DNA of 23,094 nt, from contig CANRAT010000018.1 in assembly GCA_947628685.1 (NCBI GenBank), positions 1 through 23,094 of the forward strand. The letters are read 5' to 3'. Source of the stretch: an uncultured Bacilli bacterium (GTDB lineage: Bacteria > Bacillota_I > Bacilli_A > RF39 > UBA660). Position 1 is the stretch's first letter, and each line of letters opens with the position of its first letter. Below are positions 15,396 to 22,680 of the stretch, piece by piece. The translations under genes and the position numbers were made by a program. The notes under the pieces were generated by a model. The model was not told the DNA's origin, did no database searches, and was given only the letters and a program-made list of their open reading frames with translations.

Positions 15396-15408
15396 AATTC
15401 TGGATTTT
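15379..15408. terminator. Shared bidirectional terminator of convergent genes
   Basis: A perfect 11-bp stem, AAAATCCAGAA (15379-15389) with TTCTGGATTTT (15398-15408), has an 8-base loop. It contains the TAA of the plus-strand gene in its loop and overlaps the first bases of the sufS stop. On the minus strand it runs into a T-run (TTTTTT), while the plus-strand tail is weaker, so it serves sufS best. Confidence 0.75.
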
Positions 15409-16600
15409 ATATTATTTCATTCATTATATTTGGATTTTTTAAAATTTCTACTAATTTATCAATTTCTTCTTTAGTATTATAAAAATAAAAACTAATTCTA
15501 CAAGTATTTTTTATACCTAATTCGTTTTTAAGTATTTTAGCGCAGTGATTTCCTGCTCTTACACATATATTATATTTATTTAAGTATATTGCAAGATCTT
15601 GAGCAAATATATCTTTCATGTTAAATGTTATTATACCACTATCACATTCATCGTTGTAAATTATTATATTATCTACTTCTTTTAATTTAGTTAAAGCATA
15701 ATCTTTTAGTTTTTTCTCTTGCTTTTCTATATTATTAATTCCTATTTTGTTTAAATAGTTAATGACACTTCCAAATGCGATAACGCCACCTATATTTGGA
15801 GTACCTGCTTCAAGTAGATATGGCATTTCTTTATATTCTTTATTTCCATCATATTCAAAATATGAATTCATACCTCCACCAAATATAATAGGTTTAATTG
15901 AATTTAGTAAATCTTCTTTTACATATAATACTCCAACTCCTGTTGGTCCACACATTTTATGTGCGGAAAAAGCAAGGAAGTCCATATCGAGTTCTTGTAC
16001 ATCGATAAGTCTATGTGGAACAGATTGTGCGCCATCTATTACTACTTTTATACTAAGTTTGTGTGCATACTCTATAATTTCTTTTATAGGTCTTACATCC
16101 CCTACTACATTAGTTATATGGGCAATACTTATTACTTTAGTTTTAGAAGTTATAGCATTTTTTACGTTTTCCATAGTAACTTTATGATTTTCATCTAACT
16201 TTATATAATTTACTTTAATACCTATTTCATCTTTAAGTTCAAACCATGGAAGTATATTAGAAGCGTGTTCTGAATAAGTTAGTAATACTTCATCACCAAA
16301 TGTTAGATTATGCCTAAAGTACCCAAATACTATTTTATTAAGAGAATCTGTAGTATTATTTGTAAATACAATTTGTTTAGACGTTTTTGCATTTATGAAA
16401 TCTTTTACAAGTTTTCTTGTATTTTCATACATTGCATCCACTTTTAAACTTATATCATAATCTCCTCTATGCGCATTAGCACTATAATTATTATAATAAT
16501 CTACTAAACTATCAGTTAATATGTGGGGTTTTAGTGTTGTCGCACCATTATCGAAATATATTATATCTTTATTTAATAGATTAAAATCTTCTCTATTCAA
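15407..16600 (-). CDS. sufS: Cysteine desulfurase SufS
   Basis: A PLP enzyme that removes sulfur from cysteine as a persulfide for Fe-S cluster assembly. Counted from the chosen start (397 residues), His112 (YSEHASNILPW) stacks on PLP, Asp190 (VVIDGAQSV) holds the ring nitrogen, Lys215 (AFSAHKMCGPTGVG) binds PLP, and Cys353 (RAGNHCAK) is the persulfide carrier. This is the group II (SufS/CsdA) motif set. The start is a TTG at 16600, 7 bases after GGGGGTGA. A TTG at 16624 in the same frame would overlap sufD and has no ribosome site. The gene is last in sufC-sufD-sufS. The usual transfer partner sufU does not follow; a convergent gene does. Confidence 0.95.
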   Translation of the reverse strand: MNREDFNLLNKDIIYFDNGATTLKPHILTDSLVDYYNNYSANAHRGDYDISLKVDAMYENTRKLVKDFINAKTSKQIVFTNNTTDSLNKIVFGYFRHNLTFGDEVLLTYSEHASNILPWFELKDEIGIKVNYIKLDENHKVTMENVKNAITSKTKVISIAHITNVVGDVRPIKEIIEYAHKLSIKVVIDGAQSVPHRLIDVQELDMDFLAFSAHKMCGPTGVGVLYVKEDLLNSIKPIIFGGGMNSYFEYDGNKEYKEMPYLLEAGTPNIGGVIAFGSVINYLNKIGINNIEKQEKKLKDYALTKLKEVDNIIIYNDECDSGIITFNMKDIFAQDLAIYLNKYNICVRAGNHCAKILKNELGIKNTCRISFYFYNTKEEIDKLVEILKNPNIMNEII

Positions 16601-16604
16601 TTTA

Positions 16605-17405
16605 TCACCCCCAATACTTTTCAATATTATTATTTACCTCTTTTAATAATTTTTTATCTATTATATCACTTGTTAAAAATCCTGATATTAATAATTTTAA
16701 AGCAGAATTATAATCTAATCCTCTACTTTCTATATAAAACATTTCATCGTCTTCAAATTTTCCAATTAAAGCACTGTGAGATGCTTCTACATCATCAGAA
16801 TCAATATATAGATTTGGCATTATTTCACATTTATTATTTGTTAAATTTATTATTCTATTATTTTGAGTGACAGTGCATCCTTTAATATTTTTAGGTACAA
16901 ATGAAGATACTTGATAAGTAATTAATCCATTTTCAATACATACACCATTATTTTTAATATTACTTAATGTATTATTGCATTTATGAAATATGTGATAATC
17001 ATAAGTTTCTTTATTATTACTAATAGTCTTAAAATTATAATTTATTTTTGAATTTTCTCCATTCAAATTAACTATTATCATTTCTTTTATTGTATCGATA
17101 TTTTGAAATTTAACTACATTTAGACAACTATCTTTTAAAAGATTATATTTATATTGTATTTTACCTTTAAAGCCTTTAGTCAATATATTTAGGTTTAATT
17201 TAGCGCATTCTTTTAAATTTACCTCTAAGTTTAATCTAGTATCTTCTTTTAAATTTATTTCTACATTTAAGTCTTGTGAATTGTTTACTTTTAATTTTAT
17301 TTCATTTATTCCAAATGGGCATTCACTTTTAAAGTATTCTAAAGATATATCGTTATTTATATGAACACTTTCTAAGTTATCATCAACCACTTTTATTTTA
17401 TTCAT
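16605..17405 (-). CDS. sufD: SufD/SufB-family Fe-S scaffold protein, short form
   Basis: A 266-residue protein of the SufB/SufD beta-helix family, much shorter than SufD of E. coli or B. subtilis (about 420-440 residues). The C-terminal signature is intact: DSDDVEASHSALIG (202-215) with His210 at the position of the key SufD histidine, then FYIESRGLDYNSALKLLISGFL (223-244), the SufC-binding helices. The middle is a run of short beta repeats. The long N-terminal helical region of full-length SufD is missing, leaving only about 20 residues before the helix core. The start overlaps the sufC stop by 8 bases, typical of the SufC-SufD complex pair. With no sufB next to it, this protein may be paired with a distant sufB or act as a combined B/D scaffold. 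Confidence 0.8.
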   Translation of the reverse strand: MNKIKVVDDNLESVHINNDISLEYFKSECPFGINEIKLKVNNSQDLNVEINLKEDTRLNLEVNLKECAKLNLNILTKGFKGKIQYKYNLLKDSCLNVVKFQNIDTIKEMIIVNLNGENSKINYNFKTISNNKETYDYHIFHKCNNTLSNIKNNGVCIENGLITYQVSSFVPKNIKGCTVTQNNRIINLTNNKCEIMPNLYIDSDDVEASHSALIGKFEDDEMFYIESRGLDYNSALKLLISGFLTSDIIDKKLLKEVNNNIEKYWG

Positions 17406-18189
17406 TTTTTATTTTTTCCTTTATAGCACATTCACTAGTAGAAACAACTTTTTTTAAACTTATATTTTGAAATCCTTTTTCTTCTATTTCTTTAACTAAT
17501 TCAAATCCACCTGTTTTAATAATTTTTCCATCACTCATTATATGTACGTGTGTAGGTTTAATATAATCTAATAATCTTTCATAATGTGTTATTAACAAGA
17601 TACAAGGATTATATTCTTTATAATACTTCATAATAGATTCACCAACTATTTTTAGATTATCTACATCAAGTCCTGAATCTATTTCATCAAGCATTACAAA
17701 ACTAGGTTTTAACATATACATTTGGAGTATTTCATTTTTTTTGCGCTCACCGCCACTAAAGCCTTGATTAATACCTCTATGTATCATATCGCTTTTCATA
17801 TGTAGTGATTCTACATTTTTATCTAACTCTTTTATAAAATCAAATAGTTTAAAGTTTTCTTTTTGTCTAATACTTAGTGCGCTTCTTAAGAAATCAGCAT
17901 TAGTAACTCCCTCTATTTCAAGTGGAAGTTGCATGCCTAAAAATATGCCAAGTCTACTTCTTTCATCTACAGTTAAGTCATTAATTAATTTGTCGTTATA
18001 ATATATATATCCTTTTTCTATTTTATAGTTAGGATCTCCCATGATAACTTTAGTTAAAGTACTTTTACCTATTCCATTTACTCCCATTAAAACGTGTATT
18101 TCACCACTATTAATAATTAAATTAAAGTTTTTAAGTATTACTTTATTATTAATTGATACAGTTAAATTTTCAATTTTTAATGTATTCAT
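17398..18189 (-). CDS. sufC: Fe-S assembly ATPase SufC
   Basis: A 263-residue soluble ABC-type ATPase that drives conformational change in the SufB/D scaffold. Walker A GVNGIGKST is at 36-44, the signature QGFSGGERKK at 142-151, Walker B SFVMLDEIDSG at 163-173 with Asp168 and Glu169, and the H-loop LLITHYERLL (198-207) with His202. The SufC-specific context around the signature (GINQGFSGGE) and the DSGLD loop identify the family against other ABC ATPases. First gene of the suf operon; AGGTGG precedes the ATG. A consensus TATAAT (18212-18207) lies 18 bases upstream, with a poor -35. Confidence 0.96.
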   Translation of the reverse strand: MNTLKIENLTVSINNKVILKNFNLIINSGEIHVLMGVNGIGKSTLTKVIMGDPNYKIEKGYIYYNDKLINDLTVDERSRLGIFLGMQLPLEIEGVTNADFLRSALSIRQKENFKLFDFIKELDKNVESLHMKSDMIHRGINQGFSGGERKKNEILQMYMLKPSFVMLDEIDSGLDVDNLKIVGESIMKYYKEYNPCILLITHYERLLDYIKPTHVHIMSDGKIIKTGGFELVKEIEEKGFQNISLKKVVSTSECAIKEKIKNE

Positions 18190-18206
18190 AAGACCACCTA
18201 TATAGT

Positions 18207-18212
18207 ATTATA
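18207..18212 (-). promoter_or_regulatory. -10 element of the suf operon
   Basis: Consensus TATAAT on the minus strand, 17 bases before the sufC ATG. The -35 position (18230-18235) reads TTTATT, so the promoter may need an activator or may be one of two; see the inverted repeat upstream. Confidence 0.45.
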
Positions 18213-18277
18213 CTAAATTAAAATCAAAAAATAAAGAATTAATATGTTTAAAAAAAGAAAAATAGTTCAATATATAA

Positions 18278-18296
18278 TGAATATTCGCAGTATTCA
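18278..18296. promoter_or_regulatory. Inverted repeat upstream of sufC, possible operator
   Basis: TGAATA-N7-TATTCA lies between the obg terminator and the sufC -10. It contains the octamer GAATATTC (18279-18286), also found in the palindrome upstream of the symporter gene. Its position about 70-85 bases ahead of the -10 would suit an activator, or it may overlap an alternative upstream promoter. No factor can be named. Confidence 0.35.
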
Positions 18297-18298
18297 CA

Positions 18299-18324
18299 AA
18301 AAAGTCAAAAAATTTTGACTTTTT
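18299..18324 (-). terminator. Terminator of obg
   Basis: AAAAAGTC and GACTTTTT arms (outer parts of a 12-bp inverted repeat, 18299-18310 with 18313-18324) form a stem. On the minus strand it is flanked by a T-run. It is the second of two hairpins after obg. Confidence 0.75.
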
Positions 18325-18336
18325 CTTTTTAAGATA

Positions 18337-18360
18337 AATAATTAGGTCTCCCTAATTATT
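18337..18360 (-). terminator. GNRA-capped hairpin spanning the obg stop codon
   Basis: A perfect 10-bp stem (18337-18346 with 18351-18360) has the four-base loop GAGA in the minus-strand RNA, a GNRA tetraloop. The UAA stop of obg lies in the 5' arm. There is no T-run directly after it, so it is more likely a 3'-end stabiliser or pause hairpin ahead of the true terminator at 18299-18324. Confidence 0.6.
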
Positions 18361-19627
18361 CTCTATATTCAAATTCATAATCTAATATTCTAACAGTATC
18401 CCCGTCTTTGATCCCCATTTCCTTTAATTTATCATCTATACCTAACTTTCTTAATTTTTTAGAAAATCTTCCAAATGCTTCATCACTAGAAAACCATGTC
18501 ATCTTAAGTATTTTTTCTATTTCATCACCTGTTACAACAAATATATCATTATCTTTAAATACTTTAAATGGTTGTTCTTTTTTAAATTTATATAACACAT
18601 GACTTTCAAATTTTTCATCTTCATATAATGGTTCTCTTTTTATATTATCTAACATATCAGCAAGTTTTATCAATACTTCATCTATTCCTTCGTTATTTAA
18701 AGCGCTTATTTGATAAACATTAACTCCAACTTCTTTTTTAAATTTTTCTAAATTATCTTTAGCAGATTCAATATCCATTTTATTTGCTATTACTATTTGA
18801 GGCTTATCTAGAAGTTTTTTATTAAAATTTTCAAGTTCTTTATTTATTATATTATAATCGTCTATAGGATTTCTACCTTCAATACCTGACATGTCAATAA
18901 TATGTGCGATTACTCTTGTACGTTCTATATGTTTTAAAAATTTATCTCCAAGTCCTTCACCTTTTGATGCACCTTTTATTAATCCAGGTAAATCTGCTAC
19001 TACAAATGACCTATTATCAAGAGTTTTAACTACTCCAAGATTAGGTGTTAAAGTGGTAAAGTGATATGCGGCTATTTTAGGGCGTGATGCGCTGATCTTA
19101 CTTATAAATGTACTTTTTCCTACACTAGGCATTCCAACAAGTCCAACATCAGCAAGTAATTTAAGTTCTACTTTAACCTTTTTTTCTTCACCAGGTTCAC
19201 CATTTTCACAAAAAGCAGGTGCAGGATTATTTCTTGTTGCAAAAGCCATATTACCTCTGCCACCTCTACCTCCTTCTGCAACTATTACTCTATCGCCATT
19301 TTTTGTTAAATCTCCTATTATTAAATTAGTATCTAAATCTGTAATAACGGTACCAATAGGTACTTTTATTATTAAATCTTCTGCATTTTTTCCGTTGCAC
19401 CCTTTACCTGTACCATGTGAACCATTTTCTGCTTTATATATCTTTTTATATCTTAAATCTATTAATGTATTAAGTCCCGGATCAACTTCAAAAATTATAT
19501 TCCCACCGTGTCCCCCATTTCCTCCATAAGGTCCACCCATTTCTACATATTTTTCTCTTCTAAATGCCATACATCCATTCCCACCACGTCCAGCATTTAA
19601 TTCAATTATTACCTCATCTATAAACAT
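18356..19627 (-). CDS. obg: GTPase Obg/CgtA
   Basis: A 423-residue essential ribosome-associated GTPase acting in late 50S assembly and stress control. The start is set at the ATG at 19627 (MFIDEVIIEL is the canonical Obg N-terminus) with GGAAGTGAT upstream. A GTG at 19654 in the same frame lies in the promoter -10 and is rejected. Domains from this start are the glycine-rich Obg fold (about 1-158, with GGNGGHGG and GGRGGRGN), the G domain with P-loop GMPSVGKST (165-173), FTTLTPNLG switch I, DLPG (212-215), NKMD (282-285) and an SAL motif, and a C-terminal OCT domain (about 330-423). The protein is complete. It lies between the symporter and the suf operon with its own promoter. Confidence 0.97.
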   Translation of the reverse strand: MFIDEVIIELNAGRGGNGCMAFRREKYVEMGGPYGGNGGHGGNIIFEVDPGLNTLIDLRYKKIYKAENGSHGTGKGCNGKNAEDLIIKVPIGTVITDLDTNLIIGDLTKNGDRVIVAEGGRGGRGNMAFATRNNPAPAFCENGEPGEEKKVKVELKLLADVGLVGMPSVGKSTFISKISASRPKIAAYHFTTLTPNLGVVKTLDNRSFVVADLPGLIKGASKGEGLGDKFLKHIERTRVIAHIIDMSGIEGRNPIDDYNIINKELENFNKKLLDKPQIVIANKMDIESAKDNLEKFKKEVGVNVYQISALNNEGIDEVLIKLADMLDNIKREPLYEDEKFESHVLYKFKKEQPFKVFKDNDIFVVTGDEIEKILKMTWFSSDEAFGRFSKKLRKLGIDDKLKEMGIKDGDTVRILDYEFEYRE

Positions 19628-19645
19628 AGTATCACTTCCACAAGT

Positions 19646-19651
19646 ATTATA
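19646..19651 (-). promoter_or_regulatory. -10 element of obg
   Basis: Consensus TATAAT on the minus strand, 18 bases before the obg ATG. No convincing -35 is seen in the T-rich stretch upstream. The leader would be only about 10 bases. Confidence 0.45.
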
Positions 19652-19675
19652 CACTAAAATTTAAAAAAAATATAT

Positions 19676-19697
19676 AAAAAGCACATCAAGTGATGTG
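19676..19697 (-). terminator. Terminator overlapping the symporter stop
   Basis: CACATCA (19682-19688) pairs with TGATGTG (19691-19697). The TGA stop of the symporter gene lies within the stem. On the minus strand it is followed by CTTTTTAT, a standard U-tract. Confidence 0.75.
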
Positions 19698-20882
19698 TTT
19701 TTCAATAAGCATCGCACTAGCAACGTCACCAACTACATTTAGTGTTGTTGCAGGTGGATCTACTATCCAACCAATAGTTGCAATTATAGGGAATGCTTCA
19801 AGTGGGAAGCCATAGAGTGATACTATAAGCATTTCTCCAATTAATCCCCCACCAGGTATACCTGACATTACAACTCCAGATAATACTGCAATTAATATTG
19901 CAATTAAATATGTATCTATTCCTGTAAAACTTTTTCCAAATATTGCAAATAAGAATGATATTTTAAGTATAGAAGCCATACTTGAGCCTTCCATATGCAT
20001 TGTTGCTCCTATTGGAAGTGTTGTTTTTGCTACATCTTCATCTATATTTAATTTATCCGCACATTCTAAATTTGCAGGTAAACTTGCAAGTGATGAACAA
20101 GTACCAAGTGAAGTTACTGTTGGAGTAAATATATTTTTGAAATAGTCTTTAACTCCTTTTTTACCACGCGCTATATAACTATATATTGCATAAAAAATAA
20201 CAAAATAAAGAACACTCATTACATAATATAAAATCATACTTCTTGCATAACTTCCAATAATTTCTCCACCATATTCTCCAACTAAAGATGCAAAGTAAGC
20301 ACAAAGTCCAATTGGTGCGTAATACATAATTATTTTAATTACATTCATCATTACTTTAGATAAACTATCTAATGCAGATGTAATTTTTTCTTTTTTTTCT
20401 TTTAACATTCCAACTGCAAATCCAAAAATACAAGAGAATATTATGAGTGGTAACATACTACTTTTAGATAATAACTGATAAAAATCTGGTACTGTTATCA
20501 TATCTACTATTTTACTTCCTATATCTATACTTTCTTTTGTACCTTCTAAAAGTTCTATGCTAACATTTCCAACAGGATCTATTAATTTTACAGTTGATAA
20601 CATAAATAATGCGGCTAGTGTACTAGTTATTATAAATACAATAAACATTACTCTAAATATTTTACCAAGTTTTTTAAAACTTTTTATACTTGAAATACTA
20701 CTAGATATTGTAAAAAATACAAGTGGAACTACTATGGTATAAAGTAAATTTACAAATATAGTACCAAATGGTTTTAATTTCATTGCTTCTTCACCAAATA
20801 TTATTCCTATAATTGAACCTACTATAATGGAAAATAAAAGTATTATTGGAAATCTATAATTCTTCCATAATCTTTTAAACAT
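19686..20882 (-). CDS. Dicarboxylate/amino acid:cation symporter (DAACS, GltP/SLC1 family)
   Basis: A 398-residue inner-membrane transporter with eight helices plus two re-entrant hairpins, importing amino acids or dicarboxylates with Na+ or H+. Family motifs are SLGTCSSLASLP (HP1 serine-rich tip), HMEGSSMA in place of the NMDGT motif of TM7, SGIPGGG (HP2) and DPPATTLNVVGDV in TM8. The TM8 motif replaces the DRxRTxxNV of glutamate transporters. The arginine that binds the side-chain carboxylate in GltPh is thus replaced by Pro/Ala here, pointing to a neutral substrate or a distinct subgroup rather than glutamate or aspartate. AGGAGG lies about 9 bases upstream of the ATG. The gene is monocistronic. 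An operator-like palindrome precedes it. The substrate cannot be named. Confidence 0.9.
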   Translation of the reverse strand: MFKRLWKNYRFPIILLFSIIVGSIIGIIFGEEAMKLKPFGTIFVNLLYTIVVPLVFFTISSSISSIKSFKKLGKIFRVMFIVFIITSTLAALFMLSTVKLIDPVGNVSIELLEGTKESIDIGSKIVDMITVPDFYQLLSKSSMLPLIIFSCIFGFAVGMLKEKKEKITSALDSLSKVMMNVIKIIMYYAPIGLCAYFASLVGEYGGEIIGSYARSMILYYVMSVLYFVIFYAIYSYIARGKKGVKDYFKNIFTPTVTSLGTCSSLASLPANLECADKLNIDEDVAKTTLPIGATMHMEGSSMASILKISFLFAIFGKSFTGIDTYLIAILIAVLSGVVMSGIPGGGLIGEMLIVSLYGFPLEAFPIIATIGWIVDPPATTLNVVGDVASAMLIEKHIT

Positions 20883-20925
20883 CTTAAAACCTCCTAGTAA
20901 TATATATGTATATATAAAAAAAAAT

Positions 20926-20959
20926 ATTAGAATATTCTAATTATTTTAGGGGTGTCCAA
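20926..20959 (-). promoter_or_regulatory. Palindromic operator-like site and -35 upstream of the symporter
   Basis: A perfect 16-bp palindrome, ATTAGAATATTCTAAT (20926-20941), sits where the -10 would fall 17 bases after TTGGAC (minus strand, 20959-20954). The -10 itself (AATATT) is poor. A site placed this way would suit a repressor. It shares GAATATTC with the sufC upstream repeat. Confidence 0.4.
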
Positions 20960-21016
20960 TTTAATTATACCACTTATAAAATGTAAATAAAAGACTATTT
21001 TTTGCAAATTTATACA

Positions 21017-21025
21017 TGATATAAT
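21017..21025 (+). promoter_or_regulatory. Extended -10 promoter of pyrG
   Basis: TGA-TATAAT followed 13 bases later by a perfect AGGAGG (21039-21044), then the ATG at 21050. No good -35 is seen. The leader is too short for the G-rich reiterative-transcription attenuator known for Bacillus subtilis pyrG. Confidence 0.6.
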
Positions 21026-21049
21026 TTAATTAGATTGTAGGAGGTTATT

Positions 21050-22651
21050 ATGACAAAATATGTATTTGTAACAGGTGGTGTGGTATCAGGTCTTGGAAAA
21101 GGAATTACTGCATCTAGTATCGCACTACTTTTAAAATCTCGTGGATATAAGGTATTTATGCAAAAGTTTGACCCTTATATTAATGTTGATCCTGGAACTA
21201 TGAATCCTATTCAACATGGTGAGGTTTTTGTAACACACGATGGTTGTGAGACTGACCTTGATTTAGGTCATTATGAAAGATTTATTGATGAAGAGTTAAA
21301 TTTTACATCTAATATTACTAGTGGCAAAATATATAAATCAGTTATTGATAAAGAACGCCATGGGGACTATTTAGGCGCAACTGTTCAGATGGTGCCACAT
21401 ATAACTAATGAAATAAAAAACAAAGTATATGAGGCTGGAATTTCTAGTGGAGCGGATATAGTTATTACTGAAATTGGAGGTACTGTGGGTGATATTGAAT
21501 CACAAAGTTTTATAGAGGCACTAAGACAAATTCAGTATGAAAAAGGATTAGAAAATACTTTCTTTGTACACTGTACTTTAATTCCATTTATATATGGTTC
21601 TAATGAACTTAAAACTAAACCAACACAAAATAGTGTTAGAGACTTAAGAAATATGGGTATTAGACCTGATGCATTAGTATGCCGCGCTCCATATGATACA
21701 GGAATTGCTATTAAAAATAAATTATCTTTATTTTGTTCTGTCCCTGTTTCTAATGTAATTGATTCTATAGATGTTAAAAACATTTATGAAATACCTATTA
21801 ATTATTATAATCAAAAAATTGATGAAATAATTTTAAAACAATTTAAGTTACCTGTTAAAAAAGCAAATTTAGATTATTGGAGGGAACTTATTGATACAGT
21901 TAACAACTTAAAAGATGAGATTGAAATTTCTTTAGTTGGAAAATATGTTGAGTTACACGATGCATATATATCAGTAGTTGAATCACTTAAACATGCAGGT
22001 TATAAATATAATACAAAGATTAATGTAAATTGGGTAGATTCTGAAAAATTAGAAGATTCTAAAGTTAATTTAAAAGAGATTTTTAAAAATTCTAAAGGAA
22101 TTCTAGTTCCTGGAGGATTTGGTAGTCGTGGGATTGAAGGAAAAATTAAGGCTATTAAATATGCAAGAGAAAACGATGTTCCTTTTCTTGGAATTTGTTT
22201 AGGTATGCAACTTGCAGTAATTGAATTTGCAAGAAATGTATGTGGTATTAAAGAAGCATCTAGTACTGAATTTAATCCGACATGCACTGAACCTATAATA
22301 GATTTAATGGCAGATCAAAAATCAATAGTAAATATGGGCGGAACACTTAGACTTGGTAATTATGAATGTACTCTTAAAAAAGGAACTTTAGCATATAAAG
22401 ATTATAATCAAGATAAAATATTAGAGCGACACAGACATAGATATGAATTCAATAATAAATATAAAGAAATATTAGAGAAAAAAGGAATGGTATTTTCAGG
22501 AATTAATGATAAAGCAAATCTAGTTGAGATAATTGAGTTGCCTAGTCATAAACACTTTATAGCATCACAATTTCACCCTGAGTTCAAATCTAGACCTACC
22601 CGTCCTGCTCCTTTATTTGATTCATTTATTAAGGCTAGTTGTGGTAAATAA
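21050..22651 (+). CDS. pyrG: CTP synthase
   Basis: A 533-residue cytosolic enzyme that aminates UTP to CTP using ATP and glutamine, the end step of pyrimidine nucleotide synthesis. The N-terminal synthetase has GGVVSGLGKG (9-18), the ATP loop, DPYINVDPGTM (41-51) and EIGGTVGDIES (141-151). The C-terminal class I glutamine amidotransferase has PGGFGSRG (354-361), the nucleophile Cys383 in GICLGMQLA, and His509 and Glu511 in QFHPEF. The length matches the usual 530-545 residues and all catalytic residues are present. It is a single gene with its own promoter and a terminator at its stop, flanked by divergent and convergent genes. Confidence 0.98.
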   Translation: MTKYVFVTGGVVSGLGKGITASSIALLLKSRGYKVFMQKFDPYINVDPGTMNPIQHGEVFVTHDGCETDLDLGHYERFIDEELNFTSNITSGKIYKSVIDKERHGDYLGATVQMVPHITNEIKNKVYEAGISSGADIVITEIGGTVGDIESQSFIEALRQIQYEKGLENTFFVHCTLIPFIYGSNELKTKPTQNSVRDLRNMGIRPDALVCRAPYDTGIAIKNKLSLFCSVPVSNVIDSIDVKNIYEIPINYYNQKIDEIILKQFKLPVKKANLDYWRELIDTVNNLKDEIEISLVGKYVELHDAYISVVESLKHAGYKYNTKINVNWVDSEKLEDSKVNLKEIFKNSKGILVPGGFGSRGIEGKIKAIKYARENDVPFLGICLGMQLAVIEFARNVCGIKEASSTEFNPTCTEPIIDLMADQKSIVNMGGTLRLGNYECTLKKGTLAYKDYNQDKILERHRHRYEFNNKYKEILEKKGMVFSGINDKANLVEIIELPSHKHFIASQFHPEFKSRPTRPAPLFDSFIKASCGK

Positions 22652-22677
22652 AATGATATGAATAAACATATCATTTT
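22650..22677. terminator. Bidirectional terminator between pyrG and the right-edge gene
   Basis: An 11-bp stem, AAAATGATATG (22650-22660) with CATATCATTTT (22667-22677), has a 6-base loop. T-runs follow on the plus strand and A-runs precede it, so it can stop both genes. It starts inside the pyrG TAA. Confidence 0.8.
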
Positions 22678-22680
22678 TTA

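Noticed and set aside
15762..16187. Plus-strand frame of 141 codons inside sufS
   Set aside because: It is the antisense shadow of a fully convincing SufS protein. There is no promoter or ribosome site, and the composition (Ser/Pro/Ile-rich) is typical of reverse-strand reading.
21026..21049. CTP-responsive attenuator in the pyrG leader
   Set aside because: The leader after the -10 is only about 20 bases, with no GGG start run and no hairpin before the gene.
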